A stretch of DNA of 64,000 nucleotides, from the NCBI RefSeq assembly GCF_010993745.1, contig NZ_WOTN01000003.1:1550001-1614000 (forward strand). Reading direction: 5' to 3'. The position numbers and the translations under genes are program-made. The stretch comes from Fodinicola acaciae (GTDB taxonomy: Bacteria; Actinomycetota; Actinomycetes; Mycobacteriales; HKI-0501). Under the pieces are notes generated by a model. That model did no database searches, was not told the origin of the DNA, and worked only from the letters and a program-made list of their open reading frames with translations. Positions 8,310 through 15,960 of this stretch are shown here, in pieces. Position 1 is the stretch's first letter; every line of letters begins with the position of its first letter.

Positions 8310-9422
8310 GTGATAGCCGGACTGACCGCCAACGAGCTCGCCTTCGTCGACCTCACCGACCTCGTCTCGTACCTGCGCTCACGTGGCTGGCAGGAAGCAG
8401 GAAAATACGCGCGCGCGGTGATCTGGACCCGTGACCTGCGCGATGGCCAGGCCGAGGTGCTGGTGCCGGAGCGGTCCGACCTGCTCGACTATCCGCGCCG
8501 GGTCGGTGACATCGCGCGTACGCTCTCGGCGGTCGAGCGCCGGTCGGTCGGCGCGGTCCTGCAGGATCTGCTGTCGTCGCGGATCGACGTGCTGCACGTC
8601 CGTACGCTGCCTGGCGGCGCGGTCCCGCTGCTGGAGGGTTATCTGGCGGTCAAAGGCGTCAGCGACCTGCTGCTGGCGGCGGCGACCGCCGCCGTGTTGC
8701 CCGAGCGGCCGCCGGTGCTGCCGACCCGCAAGCCGTTTCGCGAGCGCGCGCAGGAGTTCGTCGACCAGGTGCGGCTCGGCCAGCCGGCGGACGGCAGCTA
8801 TGTGCTGCGGGTCGAGGTGCCGCTGCCGGCGCCGGACGTCGTACCGCTGGTGTCCAGCCGCGACGTGATGACGTTCCTCTACCAGGCCAGCAGCTCGGCG
8901 CTGGAGGCCGCCGACGAGGTGCACGGCGACGATCTGTCCGAGTTCAACGAGCGGGTCGGCGACGGCGTCTCAGCCAACCTGTGTGCCGCGCTCGCGGCGA
9001 TCGGCGGCGAGCGGCAGAGTCCGTACGAGCTGAGCTTCGGCTGGGCCCAGGCACAGCCGGTGGAGCACGACACGCCGTCGCTGCGGTTCGACCAACGCGC
9101 GATCGGCACGCTGCGGCGCGCCAGCGGCTATCTGAGCGCGCTGCCGGTGACCGAGTCGGCGATCGTCATCGGCCGGGTCGTCGAGCTGCACCGCGGCCGC
9201 ACCGACAAGCTCGGCAAGGTGACCCTCAAAGGCGATCTGGAGGCCAGCGGCGTCGGCCGGCGCGAAGGCCGCGTGACGGTGCGACTCGACCCGCGCGCGT
9301 ACGACGTCGCGCTGACCGCGCACGCCAACGACCAGCTGCTGCGCGTCACCGGCAGCCTGCGCGACACCGGCCGGCGCTATGAGATCAGCCGGGTCGACAG
9401 CGTACGAACGGTGCAGGCCTGA
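8310..9422 (+). CDS. unknown protein paired with DUF4365 gene
   Basis: Protein of 370 residues that I do not recognise by name. The N-terminal 90 residues contain YLRSRGWQEAGKYARAVIW and EVLVPERSDLLDYPRRVGDI, followed by a helical middle segment. The segment GQPADGSYVLRVEVPLPAPD near residue 155 starts a beta-rich part, and the last 80 residues (VIGRVVELHRGRTDKLGKVT ... YEISRVDSVR) look like a small beta barrel that could bind nucleic acid. There are no membrane segments. It begins three bases after the DUF4365 gene and is followed by a strong terminator, so the pair forms its own transcription unit. Function unknown. Confidence 0.7.
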   Translation: MIAGLTANELAFVDLTDLVSYLRSRGWQEAGKYARAVIWTRDLRDGQAEVLVPERSDLLDYPRRVGDIARTLSAVERRSVGAVLQDLLSSRIDVLHVRTLPGGAVPLLEGYLAVKGVSDLLLAAATAAVLPERPPVLPTRKPFRERAQEFVDQVRLGQPADGSYVLRVEVPLPAPDVVPLVSSRDVMTFLYQASSSALEAADEVHGDDLSEFNERVGDGVSANLCAALAAIGGERQSPYELSFGWAQAQPVEHDTPSLRFDQRAIGTLRRASGYLSALPVTESAIVIGRVVELHRGRTDKLGKVTLKGDLEASGVGRREGRVTVRLDPRAYDVALTAHANDQLLRVTGSLRDTGRRYEISRVDSVRTVQA

Positions 9423-9487
9423 CGCGTCGCGAGAACCCGCGACGAAGACAAGCTGGCGCAGCCGCGCGCTGCGCCGACCGACGCCCA

Positions 9488-9522
9488 CCGACGACGCAAT
9501 CGGATTCCGATCGCGTCGTCGG
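9488..9522 (+). terminator. strong hairpin after DUF4365 unit
   Basis: A 15-bp stem with one mismatch (9488-9503 pairing with 9507-9522) and a three-base loop; arms begin CCGACGACGC and end GCGTCGTCGG. Two smaller hairpins precede it (9426-9443 and about 9452-9474). No U-tract follows, but position after the gene and ahead of the next promoter fits termination. Confidence 0.6.
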
Positions 9523-9532
9523 CCGTGGAGTA

Positions 9533-9557
9533 TTGACAAAAAGAATTTGTACGTACA
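9533..9557 (+). promoter_or_regulatory. promoter with palindromic operator for ArsR gene
   Basis: TTGACA at 9533-9538 is a consensus -35 hexamer. Some 10 bp downstream lies the perfect palindrome TGTACGTACA at 9548-9557, inside the spacer/-10 zone. A repressor bound there would block RNA polymerase, consistent with autoregulation by the ArsR product. Confidence 0.5.
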
Positions 9558-9571
9558 GACTTTTTTGTGCG

Positions 9572-10195
9572 ATGAGAGATGTCATGTACCTGGAGCAGAT
9601 CCAGCAGGCCGAGGCGCTGCTCAAGCAGCCGCGCATCGACGTGCTGCGGCAGCTCGCCGAGCCGCACTCGTGCACGGAGGTCGCGGGCCGCCTCGACCTG
9701 ACCCCGCAGCGCGTCTACTACCACGTGAAACGCCTGGTGGACGCGGGTCTGGTGAGCCAGGTGTCGGAGCGGCGGGTACGCGGCATCAGCGAAGGCGTCT
9801 ACCAGGCGACGGCCCGCTCGTACTGGCTCTCGCCGCGGCTGGTCGGCCGGATCGGCGGCCTGCGCCGGGCGAGGGACGAGCTGAGCCTCGGCTATCTGCT
9901 GGATCTGACCGAGGAGATCCAGGCCGATGTGGCCGCGCTGGACCGCACCCGGCCGGAGCTGCCGTCGATCGGCGTGTCCGGCGAGATCCACGTACGCCCG
10001 GAGGACCGCCAGGCGTTTCTCGACGACCTCAAGCACACGCTGCAGGACCTGTTCACCCGTTACGGCGGCGCCGAAGGAGACGCGTTCAAGCTCGCCGTCG
10101 CCTGCTATCCCAAGGAGCACCACGATGACCGAGCCGATGACACTGCGCCTGCGTGCGAAGGCTCCGCTGACGACGGTCCGCCAAGCGCTGACTGA
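9572..10195 (+). CDS. ArsR-family winged-helix regulator
   Basis: Regulator of 207 residues (ATG 9572; a second possible start lies at 9584). The winged helix is near residues 10-75: QPRIDVLRQLAEPHSCTEVA, LDLTPQRVYYHVKRLVDAGL, VSERRVRGISEGVYQ. The rest is an alpha-helical effector part. The last 23 codons overlap the start of the downstream SRPBCC gene by 71 bases in another frame; that tail is polar and unlike the family, so the functional C terminus may end near CYPKE. Pairing of ArsR regulators with SRPBCC proteins is common in actinobacteria. Confidence 0.8.
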   Translation: MRDVMYLEQIQQAEALLKQPRIDVLRQLAEPHSCTEVAGRLDLTPQRVYYHVKRLVDAGLVSQVSERRVRGISEGVYQATARSYWLSPRLVGRIGGLRRARDELSLGYLLDLTEEIQADVAALDRTRPELPSIGVSGEIHVRPEDRQAFLDDLKHTLQDLFTRYGGAEGDAFKLAVACYPKEHHDDRADDTAPACEGSADDGPPSAD

Positions 10196-11003
10196 CCCGG
10201 TCCAACTGCGGGCGTGGCTGTCCGAGCACGCCGAGGTGGAGCTGCCGGACCGGTACGCGTTCTGGGGCCGCTACACGCCGGGCCTGGAGCCGAGACAGCG
10301 GCTGCTGCACGCCGACGACCGGTCGCTGCGGTTCGTCTGGCGGCTGGACGACATCGACACCACCGTCGACATCCGCCTCGCCGAAGCCGGACCGGACACC
10401 ACCGAGCTGACGCTCACGCAGTCCGACATGCCGTCCTTCGCCGACATGCTCGCCGGCAAAGGCGACCGCGCCATCGTGCACACGTTCTGGGCTCTGGCGC
10501 TGGCAAACCTGGTCGATCACGTGGAAGGCCGCGACCTCACGCCGAAAGGCGACCTGACCTCGCCGGTCATGCGCGAGGAGGTGCTGATCGACGCGACCCC
10601 GGCAGAGGTGTACGAGTCGCTGACCGACGAGGAGGTCTTCGCGCGGTGGTTCGGCGCCAAGGTCGGCATCGAGCCGCGGGTCGGCGGCCGGTGGGCCATG
10701 GGTGGCTTCGACGCCGGCGGCGAGTACGGCAAGATCCTGGAGCTGGAACCCGGTCGCAAGATGGTGATCAGGTGGCCGGACGAGCAGGTCACCAGCTGGG
10801 AGCTCGCCGACTCGGGCGGCAGGACGCGGCTGACGTTCGTGCAGAGCGGCTTCGACTCCGGCCAGCCGCCGTACGGCGCGTGGCTCGGCTGGCTCGGTGG
10901 CCTGGCCGAGCTTCGCCGCTATCACGAGATCCCCGGCTGGCAGCCGGTCTGGCAGCAGATCGCGGTCGACGGCCTGGACGCCGACCTGCTCACGTACGGC
11001 TGA
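10125..11003 (+). CDS. tandem SRPBCC (AHSA1-like) domain protein
   Basis: Protein of 292 residues containing two START/SRPBCC-type halves: residues 1-145 (RLRAKAPLTTVRQALTDPVQ, AWLSEHAEVELPDRYAFWGR) and 146-290 (VLIDATPAEVYESLTDEEVF, RWFGAKVGIEPRVGGRWAMG). The fold forms a hydrophobic ligand cavity; AHSA1-like members are common partners of ArsR regulators. The ATG at 10125 follows AAGGAG at eight bases and lies within the regulator gene, so the two are coupled. The ligand is unknown. Confidence 0.8.
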   Translation: MTEPMTLRLRAKAPLTTVRQALTDPVQLRAWLSEHAEVELPDRYAFWGRYTPGLEPRQRLLHADDRSLRFVWRLDDIDTTVDIRLAEAGPDTTELTLTQSDMPSFADMLAGKGDRAIVHTFWALALANLVDHVEGRDLTPKGDLTSPVMREEVLIDATPAEVYESLTDEEVFARWFGAKVGIEPRVGGRWAMGGFDAGGEYGKILELEPGRKMVIRWPDEQVTSWELADSGGRTRLTFVQSGFDSGQPPYGAWLGWLGGLAELRRYHEIPGWQPVWQQIAVDGLDADLLTYG

Positions 11004-11066
11004 CGCGACACGCCGGTCGAGGTGCGATAACGGGTGGTTGGCCGGCACGGCGGGCATCCTGGTGGC

Positions 11067-11606
11067 ATGCTCCCCGTCCCATCGGGCGACGGCGCTCCGC
11101 GGCTGGAGCTTCCGGTGGAGCGCCGATACCGGGTGCCGGCCCGCTGGCCGGCGACCCGCGTGCCGCGCGGCGAGACCGAGGTGCGAGCCGCCTGCGCCTG
11201 GCTGCGGCACGAAAACCTGGTGCTGCGGCAGCTGTCCGTACGCGACCTGATGGCGCTGTTCCAGCCGTACTTCCTGGCCGGCTACACCACCCGCGACCTG
11301 GTCGAGGCGATCGAGACCGGTCCGGACGGCGAGGCGCAGGACGGCGAGCCGCCGTTGCTGAGGTGGGGTGCCAGCCGGATCCTGCAGTGGACCCGCAACC
11401 GGCTGGACAGCTGGCGCGACCCCGCCTCCGGCCAGCCGATCCCGCCGCCGTCCGCCGCCGAGGCCACCGAGCGCGCGCGAGCCGCCGCCGAGCACGAGCA
11501 GCGGCAGCGTACGTACGAGGAGCAGCGCGCCGCCGCCGTACAGGCCGCGCAGTCGCCGGCCGCGCAGGAGGCGCTGCGGCTAGCTCGCCGGCACCGTCGC
11601 CGCTAG
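11067..11606 (+). CDS. hypothetical protein
   Basis: Protein of 179 residues (start uncertain: ATG 11067, with possible earlier starts back to 11034). It has a basic Pro/Arg-rich N terminus, a helical core (VRAACAWLRHENLVLRQLSV, DLMALFQPYFLAGYTTRDLV) and a charged, Ala/Glu/Arg-rich, coiled-coil-like tail from about residue 125. I do not recognise a family. The core resembles a small helical DNA-binding unit but that is only an impression. The 3' end overlaps the convergent DUF4126 gene by 27 bp. Confidence 0.5.
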   Translation: MLPVPSGDGAPRLELPVERRYRVPARWPATRVPRGETEVRAACAWLRHENLVLRQLSVRDLMALFQPYFLAGYTTRDLVEAIETGPDGEAQDGEPPLLRWGASRILQWTRNRLDSWRDPASGQPIPPPSAAEATERARAAAEHEQRQRTYEEQRAAAVQAAQSPAAQEALRLARRHRRR

Positions 11607-12200
11607 CCTCGCGCGCTTCGCCGCGCGGCGGCGACGCCAGCGGCGGAAAGCCCAGAAGAAGAACAGCGCCATCACCGCGATGAAGAAGATCACCAGCACT
11701 GGTACGAAAATCGCGACGAGCACCAGCACCACCGACACGAAGTCCTCGATCAGGCTGGCCACCGGCGCGCCGACGCCGGCCGTCGTCACGTTCACCGCCG
11801 CGCGGGTGACCGCCTTGCCGCCGTGGAAGAACAGCGCGACGACCACGCCGATGACCACCGGCAGCCAGTTGCCGTTCTGGAAGAACGTCGACGGGTCGGC
11901 GAGCGTGAACGTCTCACCGCTGGCCGCCGCGCCAAACGTGATGCCGCCGCTGGTCGGTCGTACGACCGTCTGGATGATGTCGTTGACGTGGTCGATCGCC
12001 GGCACCTTGTCGGCGACGAACTCGATGACCAGCAGCACCGTGAGGATGCCGAGCACCCACGGGTTCTCGAGCCAGGACCAGCCCGGCGGCACGGTGATCA
12101 CGTCGGTGAACCGGCCGAGCAGGCCGACCGCCAGCAGCGGCAGATACGCGTTCATGCCGGAGGAGGCCGCCAGCCCGGTCCCCGTCAGCGCCTCGATCAT
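11580..12200 (-). CDS. DUF4126-family membrane protein
   Basis: Integral membrane protein of 206 residues with about five hydrophobic segments. The N terminus EALTGTGLAASSGMNAYLPL is the conserved start of DUF4126 proteins, and a basic tail (FRRWRRRRAAKRARL) follows the last helix. Function is unknown. An AGGACGACC sequence precedes the ATG. It is monocistronic as far as can be seen and convergent with the preceding hypothetical gene. Confidence 0.72.
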   Translation of the reverse strand: MIEALTGTGLAASSGMNAYLPLLAVGLLGRFTDVITVPPGWSWLENPWVLGILTVLLVIEFVADKVPAIDHVNDIIQTVVRPTSGGITFGAAASGETFTLADPSTFFQNGNWLPVVIGVVVALFFHGGKAVTRAAVNVTTAGVGAPVASLIEDFVSVVLVLVAIFVPVLVIFFIAVMALFFFWAFRRWRRRRAAKRARLAATVPAS

Positions 12201-12280
12201 GGTCGTCCTTCTTGCTCGCCTGCCTGGCTAAGAGCTTCCCATGCTTACGCCACAGCCGGGTCGGTTACGTCGGTCGGGAT

Positions 12281-12370
12281 GCACGCATGGTGGCCATGCA
12301 CACGCCCAACGCACGCATGGTGGCCATGCGCGCATCCGACGCACGCATGGTGGCCTTGCGTGCATCTGGG
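12281..12370. repeat. three 30-bp tandem palindromic repeats
   Basis: Three consecutive 30-bp units start at 12281, 12311 and 12341. The first 20 bases of each are nearly identical (GCACGCATGGTGGCCATGCG with one to two changes) and are themselves an inverted repeat around the TGG centre; the last ten bases vary. There is no spacer diversity of CRISPR type. The same motif family recurs as a hairpin at 37491-37537, so this is a dispersed intergenic repeat. Confidence 0.8.
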
Positions 12371-12386
12371 TCCCGTCGGTGGCTGG

Positions 12387-12501
12387 TCGCCGAAACTGTC
12401 GGTGGCGGCTGGAAGACTGGCTTCAGGGGACCTCGGTCCCCCAGGGGCCCCGGGGGACCCCCGAATTCAATTCTTCCGGGGGCGGCCGACAGTTTTGGCG
12501 A
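12387..12501. repeat. 115-bp MITE-like element with 16-bp inverted ends
   Basis: TCGCCGAAACTGTCGG at 12387-12402 and CCGACAGTTTTGGCGA at 12486-12501 are inverted repeats matching at 15 of 16 positions. The interior is rich in G/C palindromes (GGGACC-TC-GGTCCC; GGGGCCCC; GGGGGACCCCC) and contains no open frame. Together with the tandem repeats just before it, this fills the gap between the DUF4126 and LysR genes. It could be a non-autonomous element or a bidirectional terminator. Confidence 0.55.
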
Positions 12502-12547
12502 GGATGCGACCGAGTGCCACGGCGCGCGGCAGAAGGCGGCGGGGGCG

Positions 12548-13441
12548 TCAGAGGGTGGCGGCTACGGCATCGAGGTGGGCGAGCATGCGTACGACCGCCG
12601 GCGGCCGGCTACGGCCGGCCAGAGTCGCGGCGAAGATGCGGCGCTCGGCGACATCGTCGGCGTGCAGCCGCAGCAGTACGAGATCGGCTGGTGCGATGCG
12701 TACGGCCAGCGCCGGCACCAGCGCGACACCGAGGCCGGCGGCGACGCAGCCGAGCTTGCCGGTCCACTCCGCCGCGACCAGGTCGATCCGCGGCGCGAAG
12801 CCAGGCGCCCGGCTGGCACGCAGCAGGGTGTCCCCCGGCGCCGGCCGGCCGACCACGAAGGCGTCGTCGGCCAGCTCCACCAGCCGTACGGTCTTGCGCG
12901 CCGCCAGCCGGTGATCGCGCGGCACCGCCACCAACATCCGCTCGTCGAGCAGGTGGTGCAGGTCGAAGCGGTCCGCGTCCAGCGGCTGGTCCGGCACCGC
13001 GCTCACCACGGCGAGGTCGGCGTCGCCGGCGGCCAGCCGATCCAGCAGCCGCGGCGTGATGCCTTCGACCAGCGACAACGCCACACCGGGATGTGCCTCG
13101 CGAAAGGCGGCCATCGCGCGCGGTACGAGCGCGGCGACCGCGGTCGGAAACGCGCCGATGCGTACGCGGCCGGCACCGACCTCCCCGACCGCGGCCAGCT
13201 CGCGCCGCGCGATCGTCATCCGCTCGACGATCGCCTCCGCGTGCGGCAACAGCGCGCGACCCTGCTCGGTCAGCGCCACACCGCGCGGCAGCCGGTCGAA
13301 AAGCCGCGCACCGGCCTGCGTCTCCAACGCCACGATCTGCCGCGACACCGCCGACTGCGTGTAGCGCAGCGTCTCGGCGGCGCGGGTGATCGACCCCTGC
13401 CGCGCCACCACACAGAAGACTTCGAGCGATTCGATCTGCAT
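12548..13441 (-). CDS. LysR-family transcriptional regulator
   Basis: LysR-type regulator of 297 residues. The N-terminal winged helix (IESLEVFCVVARQGSITRAA, RYTQSAVSRQIVALETQAG) spans residues 3-60 and the substrate-binding domain follows from about residue 90 (GRVRIGAFPTAVAALVP). ATG at 13441 begins MQIESLEVF, the normal start of the family. It is divergent from the RidA gene with 70 bp between starts and a palindrome in between, so it probably controls that gene as well as itself. Confidence 0.9.
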   Translation of the reverse strand: MQIESLEVFCVVARQGSITRAAETLRYTQSAVSRQIVALETQAGARLFDRLPRGVALTEQGRALLPHAEAIVERMTIARRELAAVGEVGAGRVRIGAFPTAVAALVPRAMAAFREAHPGVALSLVEGITPRLLDRLAAGDADLAVVSAVPDQPLDADRFDLHHLLDERMLVAVPRDHRLAARKTVRLVELADDAFVVGRPAPGDTLLRASRAPGFAPRIDLVAAEWTGKLGCVAAGLGVALVPALAVRIAPADLVLLRLHADDVAERRIFAATLAGRSRPPAVVRMLAHLDAVAATL

Positions 13442-13458
13442 GCTAAGACAGCATGCCA

Positions 13459-13488
13459 GCCATGCCAAAGACTCGTTTGTCGCATGGC
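13459..13488. promoter_or_regulatory. candidate LysR binding site
   Basis: Inverted repeat GCCATGC (13459-13465) and GCATGGC (13482-13488) with a 16-base centre, in the 70-bp gap between the divergent LysR and RidA genes. Spacing and location suit a LysR recognition site. A nearby GCATGCCAGCCATGC adds a direct half-site. Confidence 0.45.
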
Positions 13489-13511
13489 AGACCACGAGCT
13501 TCACTGAAGCC

Positions 13512-13901
13512 ATGACGTTGACTCTCGACAACCCCACCACAGTGCCGGCGCCGGCCGGACCGTACGCGCACGTCGCTCGCATCGACCTCGGCGACCGCGC
13601 GCTGCTCGTGCTCTCCGGCCAGATCGCCGCCGACGAGAACGGCGAGGTCCACGGCGACATCGTCGCGCAGTCGGAACGGATCTTCGAGCTCGTCCGCGGC
13701 ATCCTCGAAGCGCACGGCTCCAGCTTCGAGCAGGTCGCGCACATCCGGACGTTCATGACCGACCTCGACGACCTGCCCGGCTATGGCACCGTACGCCGCC
13801 GGCTGTTTCCGCACGCACCGGCCAGCACGACCGTCGAGGTCTCCCGCCTGTTCAAACCCGGCGCGCTGCTGGAGGTCGAGGTGACAGCGGTGGCCGGATG
13901 A
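13512..13901 (+). CDS. RidA-family (YjgF/YER057c/UK114) protein
   Basis: Protein of 129 residues of the RidA family, which hydrolyses reactive enamine/imine intermediates. Features: AGPYAHVARIDLGDRALLVL, SGQIAADENGEVHGDIVAQS, AHIRTFMTDLDDLPGY with the family's usual Arg, and FKPGALLEVEVTAVAG at the end. Divergent from a LysR gene that is the likely regulator. RidA subfamily members next to LysR genes often belong to amine or amino-acid catabolism; no such pathway is visible here. Confidence 0.85.
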   Translation: MTLTLDNPTTVPAPAGPYAHVARIDLGDRALLVLSGQIAADENGEVHGDIVAQSERIFELVRGILEAHGSSFEQVAHIRTFMTDLDDLPGYGTVRRRLFPHAPASTTVEVSRLFKPGALLEVEVTAVAG

Positions 13902-13964
13902 CCTGCCGAGGGAGGGAGCGGTCACCCGGCCAGCCGCTGATCTCCAGCCTACGGCGCGGCACTG

Positions 13965-14927
13965 TCAGAGCGCTGTCACGTTGCTGGCGAATGCGAGCAG
14001 GGCGGCGTTGACCTCGGCCGGCCGCTCCTGCTGCAGCCAGTGGCCGGCGCCGGCGAGCAGCCGCGACTCGCGCAGGTCGGCCAGCGCCAACTGCTGGATC
14101 GCGGCCACCTGTTCCGCGCCAAACCAGTGCAGCACCGGATCGCGGTCGCCGGCAAGGAACAGCGCCGGCGGCGCGATCCTGACACCGGACCACGGGGCGG
14201 TCAGGGCCCAGTTGCGGTCGATGTTGCGATACCAGTTGAGCGGACCGCGCAGGCCGGTCGTGGCGAAGTCGCGCGCGTACGTGGCGATGTCGTCGCGCGT
14301 GAGCCAGGCCGGCAGCGTCTCCGGCTCCGGCCAGATCGCCGCGAAGCCGCCGTCCGGCACGATCAGCTCGCGGATCTGCGGGCTGTCGCCGGACACGCCG
14401 ACCAGCAGCCGGCCGAAGGTCGCGGTCAGGTCGGCCTCCAGCTCCGCCTCCGCCACGCCGGGCGCCTGGAAGTAGTTCTGGTAGAAGCGCTCGCCGAACC
14501 GCTTGGTCATCACACCGAGCGGCGGCACCGGCGACCGGGGCGTCGCCGGCACGCTCAGCGACGCCACGCCTCGTACGAGATCGGGCCGCAGCAGCGCGGT
14601 GTTCCAGGCCACCGGCGAGCCCCAGTCGTGGCCGACGACCAACGCGTCCGGCGCACCGAGCGCGCCGATCAGGCCAACCACGTCACCGACCAGATGCAGG
14701 ATCGTGTAGTCGGCGATGTCGGCCGGCTGGTCGGTGCCGGGATAGCCGCGCTGGTTCGGCGCGACCGCGTGGAAGCCGGCCTCGGCGAAGGCGACCAGCT
14801 GGTGCCGCCACGAATACCAGCTCTCCGGAAAGCCGTGCAGCAGCACGACGAGCGGGCCTTCGCCGGCCTCCGCCACGGCCATCCGCAGGCCGTTCGCGTC
14901 GATGGTGCGGTGCCTGATCTCGGTCAT
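13965..14927 (-). CDS. alpha/beta hydrolase, epoxide-hydrolase type
   Basis: Protein of 320 residues with a soluble epoxide hydrolase architecture: HGFPESWYSWRHQL (oxyanion HGxP) near residue 31, nucleophile GHDWGSPVAW (Asp near residue 99), cap-domain FYQNYFQAPG with catalytic Tyr, FLAGDRDPVLHWFG (acid), and GAGHWLQQERP (His near 295). All catalytic positions are present, so an active enzyme opening an epoxide to a diol is likely; haloalkane dehalogenase is less likely. Cytosolic, no signal peptide. It stands alone between RidA and the WYL regulator. Confidence 0.88.
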   Translation of the reverse strand: MTEIRHRTIDANGLRMAVAEAGEGPLVVLLHGFPESWYSWRHQLVAFAEAGFHAVAPNQRGYPGTDQPADIADYTILHLVGDVVGLIGALGAPDALVVGHDWGSPVAWNTALLRPDLVRGVASLSVPATPRSPVPPLGVMTKRFGERFYQNYFQAPGVAEAELEADLTATFGRLLVGVSGDSPQIRELIVPDGGFAAIWPEPETLPAWLTRDDIATYARDFATTGLRGPLNWYRNIDRNWALTAPWSGVRIAPPALFLAGDRDPVLHWFGAEQVAAIQQLALADLRESRLLAGAGHWLQQERPAEVNAALLAFASNVTAL

Positions 14928-14982
14928 GACAACGATTCTGCTCTCGGCTTCCGACAGTCCCGCGCCGGACCTCCAGCCATCG

Positions 14983-15915
14983 TTACGCCACGAAACTCTT
15001 CGTCGCGTCCACCATCCGGGCGGCCAGCTCGCGCGTACGGTCGACCAGCGCCGGCGGCCCCTCGATCCGGTACGGCACGCCGATCATCGCGACCGTCGTC
15101 GCCAGCCAGTCCCACTGATCCGCCGCCGTCACATAACGACACGAGCCGGCGTCGATCGCCTCCAGCGACCCCGCCTCGGCCGCCAGCCGCTCCGACACGA
15201 CCTCGACCGGAGCGCCGAAGCGTACGACCGCGTGCTCGGCGGTGACGCGCGGACCCGGCCGTACGAAGCTGACCGGCTCGTCCGGCACCTCGCGCGGCCG
15301 GAATGTGCTGCCCGGAACAGAAAGCTCGGCGATCCGCTCCAGCCGGAAGGTCCGCCAGCCGGCCCGATCCACGTCCCAGCCGAGCAGATACCAGCGGCGG
15401 CCGAGCAGCAGCTGCCGATACGGCTCGACCCGCCGCACGCTGCTCTCCCCCGACCGGCTGGTGTAGGAAAACCGCACGTCCTGACGCGCGTACGCGGCCA
15501 TGCTCAGCCGCTGGAGCACGGTCAGGTCAAGGCCTGATTGTCGCGACGCGGTCTCCGTCGACGCGACCAGCGCCTCGACGCGATAGCGCAGCCGTGCCGG
15601 CAGCACCTGCTCGAGCTTGCGCAACACGCCCTCCACCTGCGGAAACGCGGCAAATCGCAGGCCGACGACGGTCGCCACCGCCTCCTCGTCGGTCAGCAGC
15701 AACGGCGGCATCGCGCGCCCGGCGACCAGCCGATAGCTGCCGCCGGGACCGCGCTCGGACACCACCGGATAGCCGAGCTCCTTGAGCCGGTCGAGGTCGC
15801 GGCGCAGCGTACGCGGCGAGGTCGCCAGCCGGCGGGCCAGCTCGGCACCGGACCAGCCGCGGCCGTCCTGCAACAGCGACAGCAGCTCCAGCATCCGTAC
15901 GCTCGGACCGTTCAT
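14983..15915 (-). CDS. WYL-domain transcriptional regulator (YafY-like)
   Basis: Regulator of 310 residues with an N-terminal helix-turn-helix (SLLQDGRGWSGAELARRLAT, SPRTLRRDLDRLKELGYPV), a WYL domain near residues 135-205 (RRVEPYRQLLLGRRWYLLGW) and a C-terminal WCX domain. I chose ATG 15915 because a perfect TATAAT lies on the minus strand at 15931-15926, ten bases upstream, giving an almost leaderless transcript; an upstream ATG at 15927 would overlap that box. Divergent from the UvrA-like gene and probably its regulator. Confidence 0.85.
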   Translation of the reverse strand: MNGPSVRMLELLSLLQDGRGWSGAELARRLATSPRTLRRDLDRLKELGYPVVSERGPGGSYRLVAGRAMPPLLLTDEEAVATVVGLRFAAFPQVEGVLRKLEQVLPARLRYRVEALVASTETASRQSGLDLTVLQRLSMAAYARQDVRFSYTSRSGESSVRRVEPYRQLLLGRRWYLLGWDVDRAGWRTFRLERIAELSVPGSTFRPREVPDEPVSFVRPGPRVTAEHAVVRFGAPVEVVSERLAAEAGSLEAIDAGSCRYVTAADQWDWLATTVAMIGVPYRIEGPPALVDRTRELAARMVDATKSFVA

Positions 15916-15917
15916 AA

Positions 15918-15940
15918 TTGTGGTCATTATATGGCCACAA
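15918..15940. promoter_or_regulatory. operator/promoter between WYL and UvrA-like genes
   Basis: TTGTGG (15918-15923) and CCACAA (15935-15940) form an inverted repeat with an 11-base centre. The centre contains the minus-strand TATAAT of the WYL gene. On the plus strand TAGCGT at 15948-15953 sits seven bases before the ATG at 15961. A protein bound to the palindrome could control both promoters. Confidence 0.5.
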
Positions 15941-15960
15941 CCGCTCATAGCGTACGACTC

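Noticed and set aside
12281-12370. CRISPR array
   Set aside because: Three 30-bp tandem units with short variable tails, no spacers and no cas genes in the window; it is a dispersed palindromic repeat.
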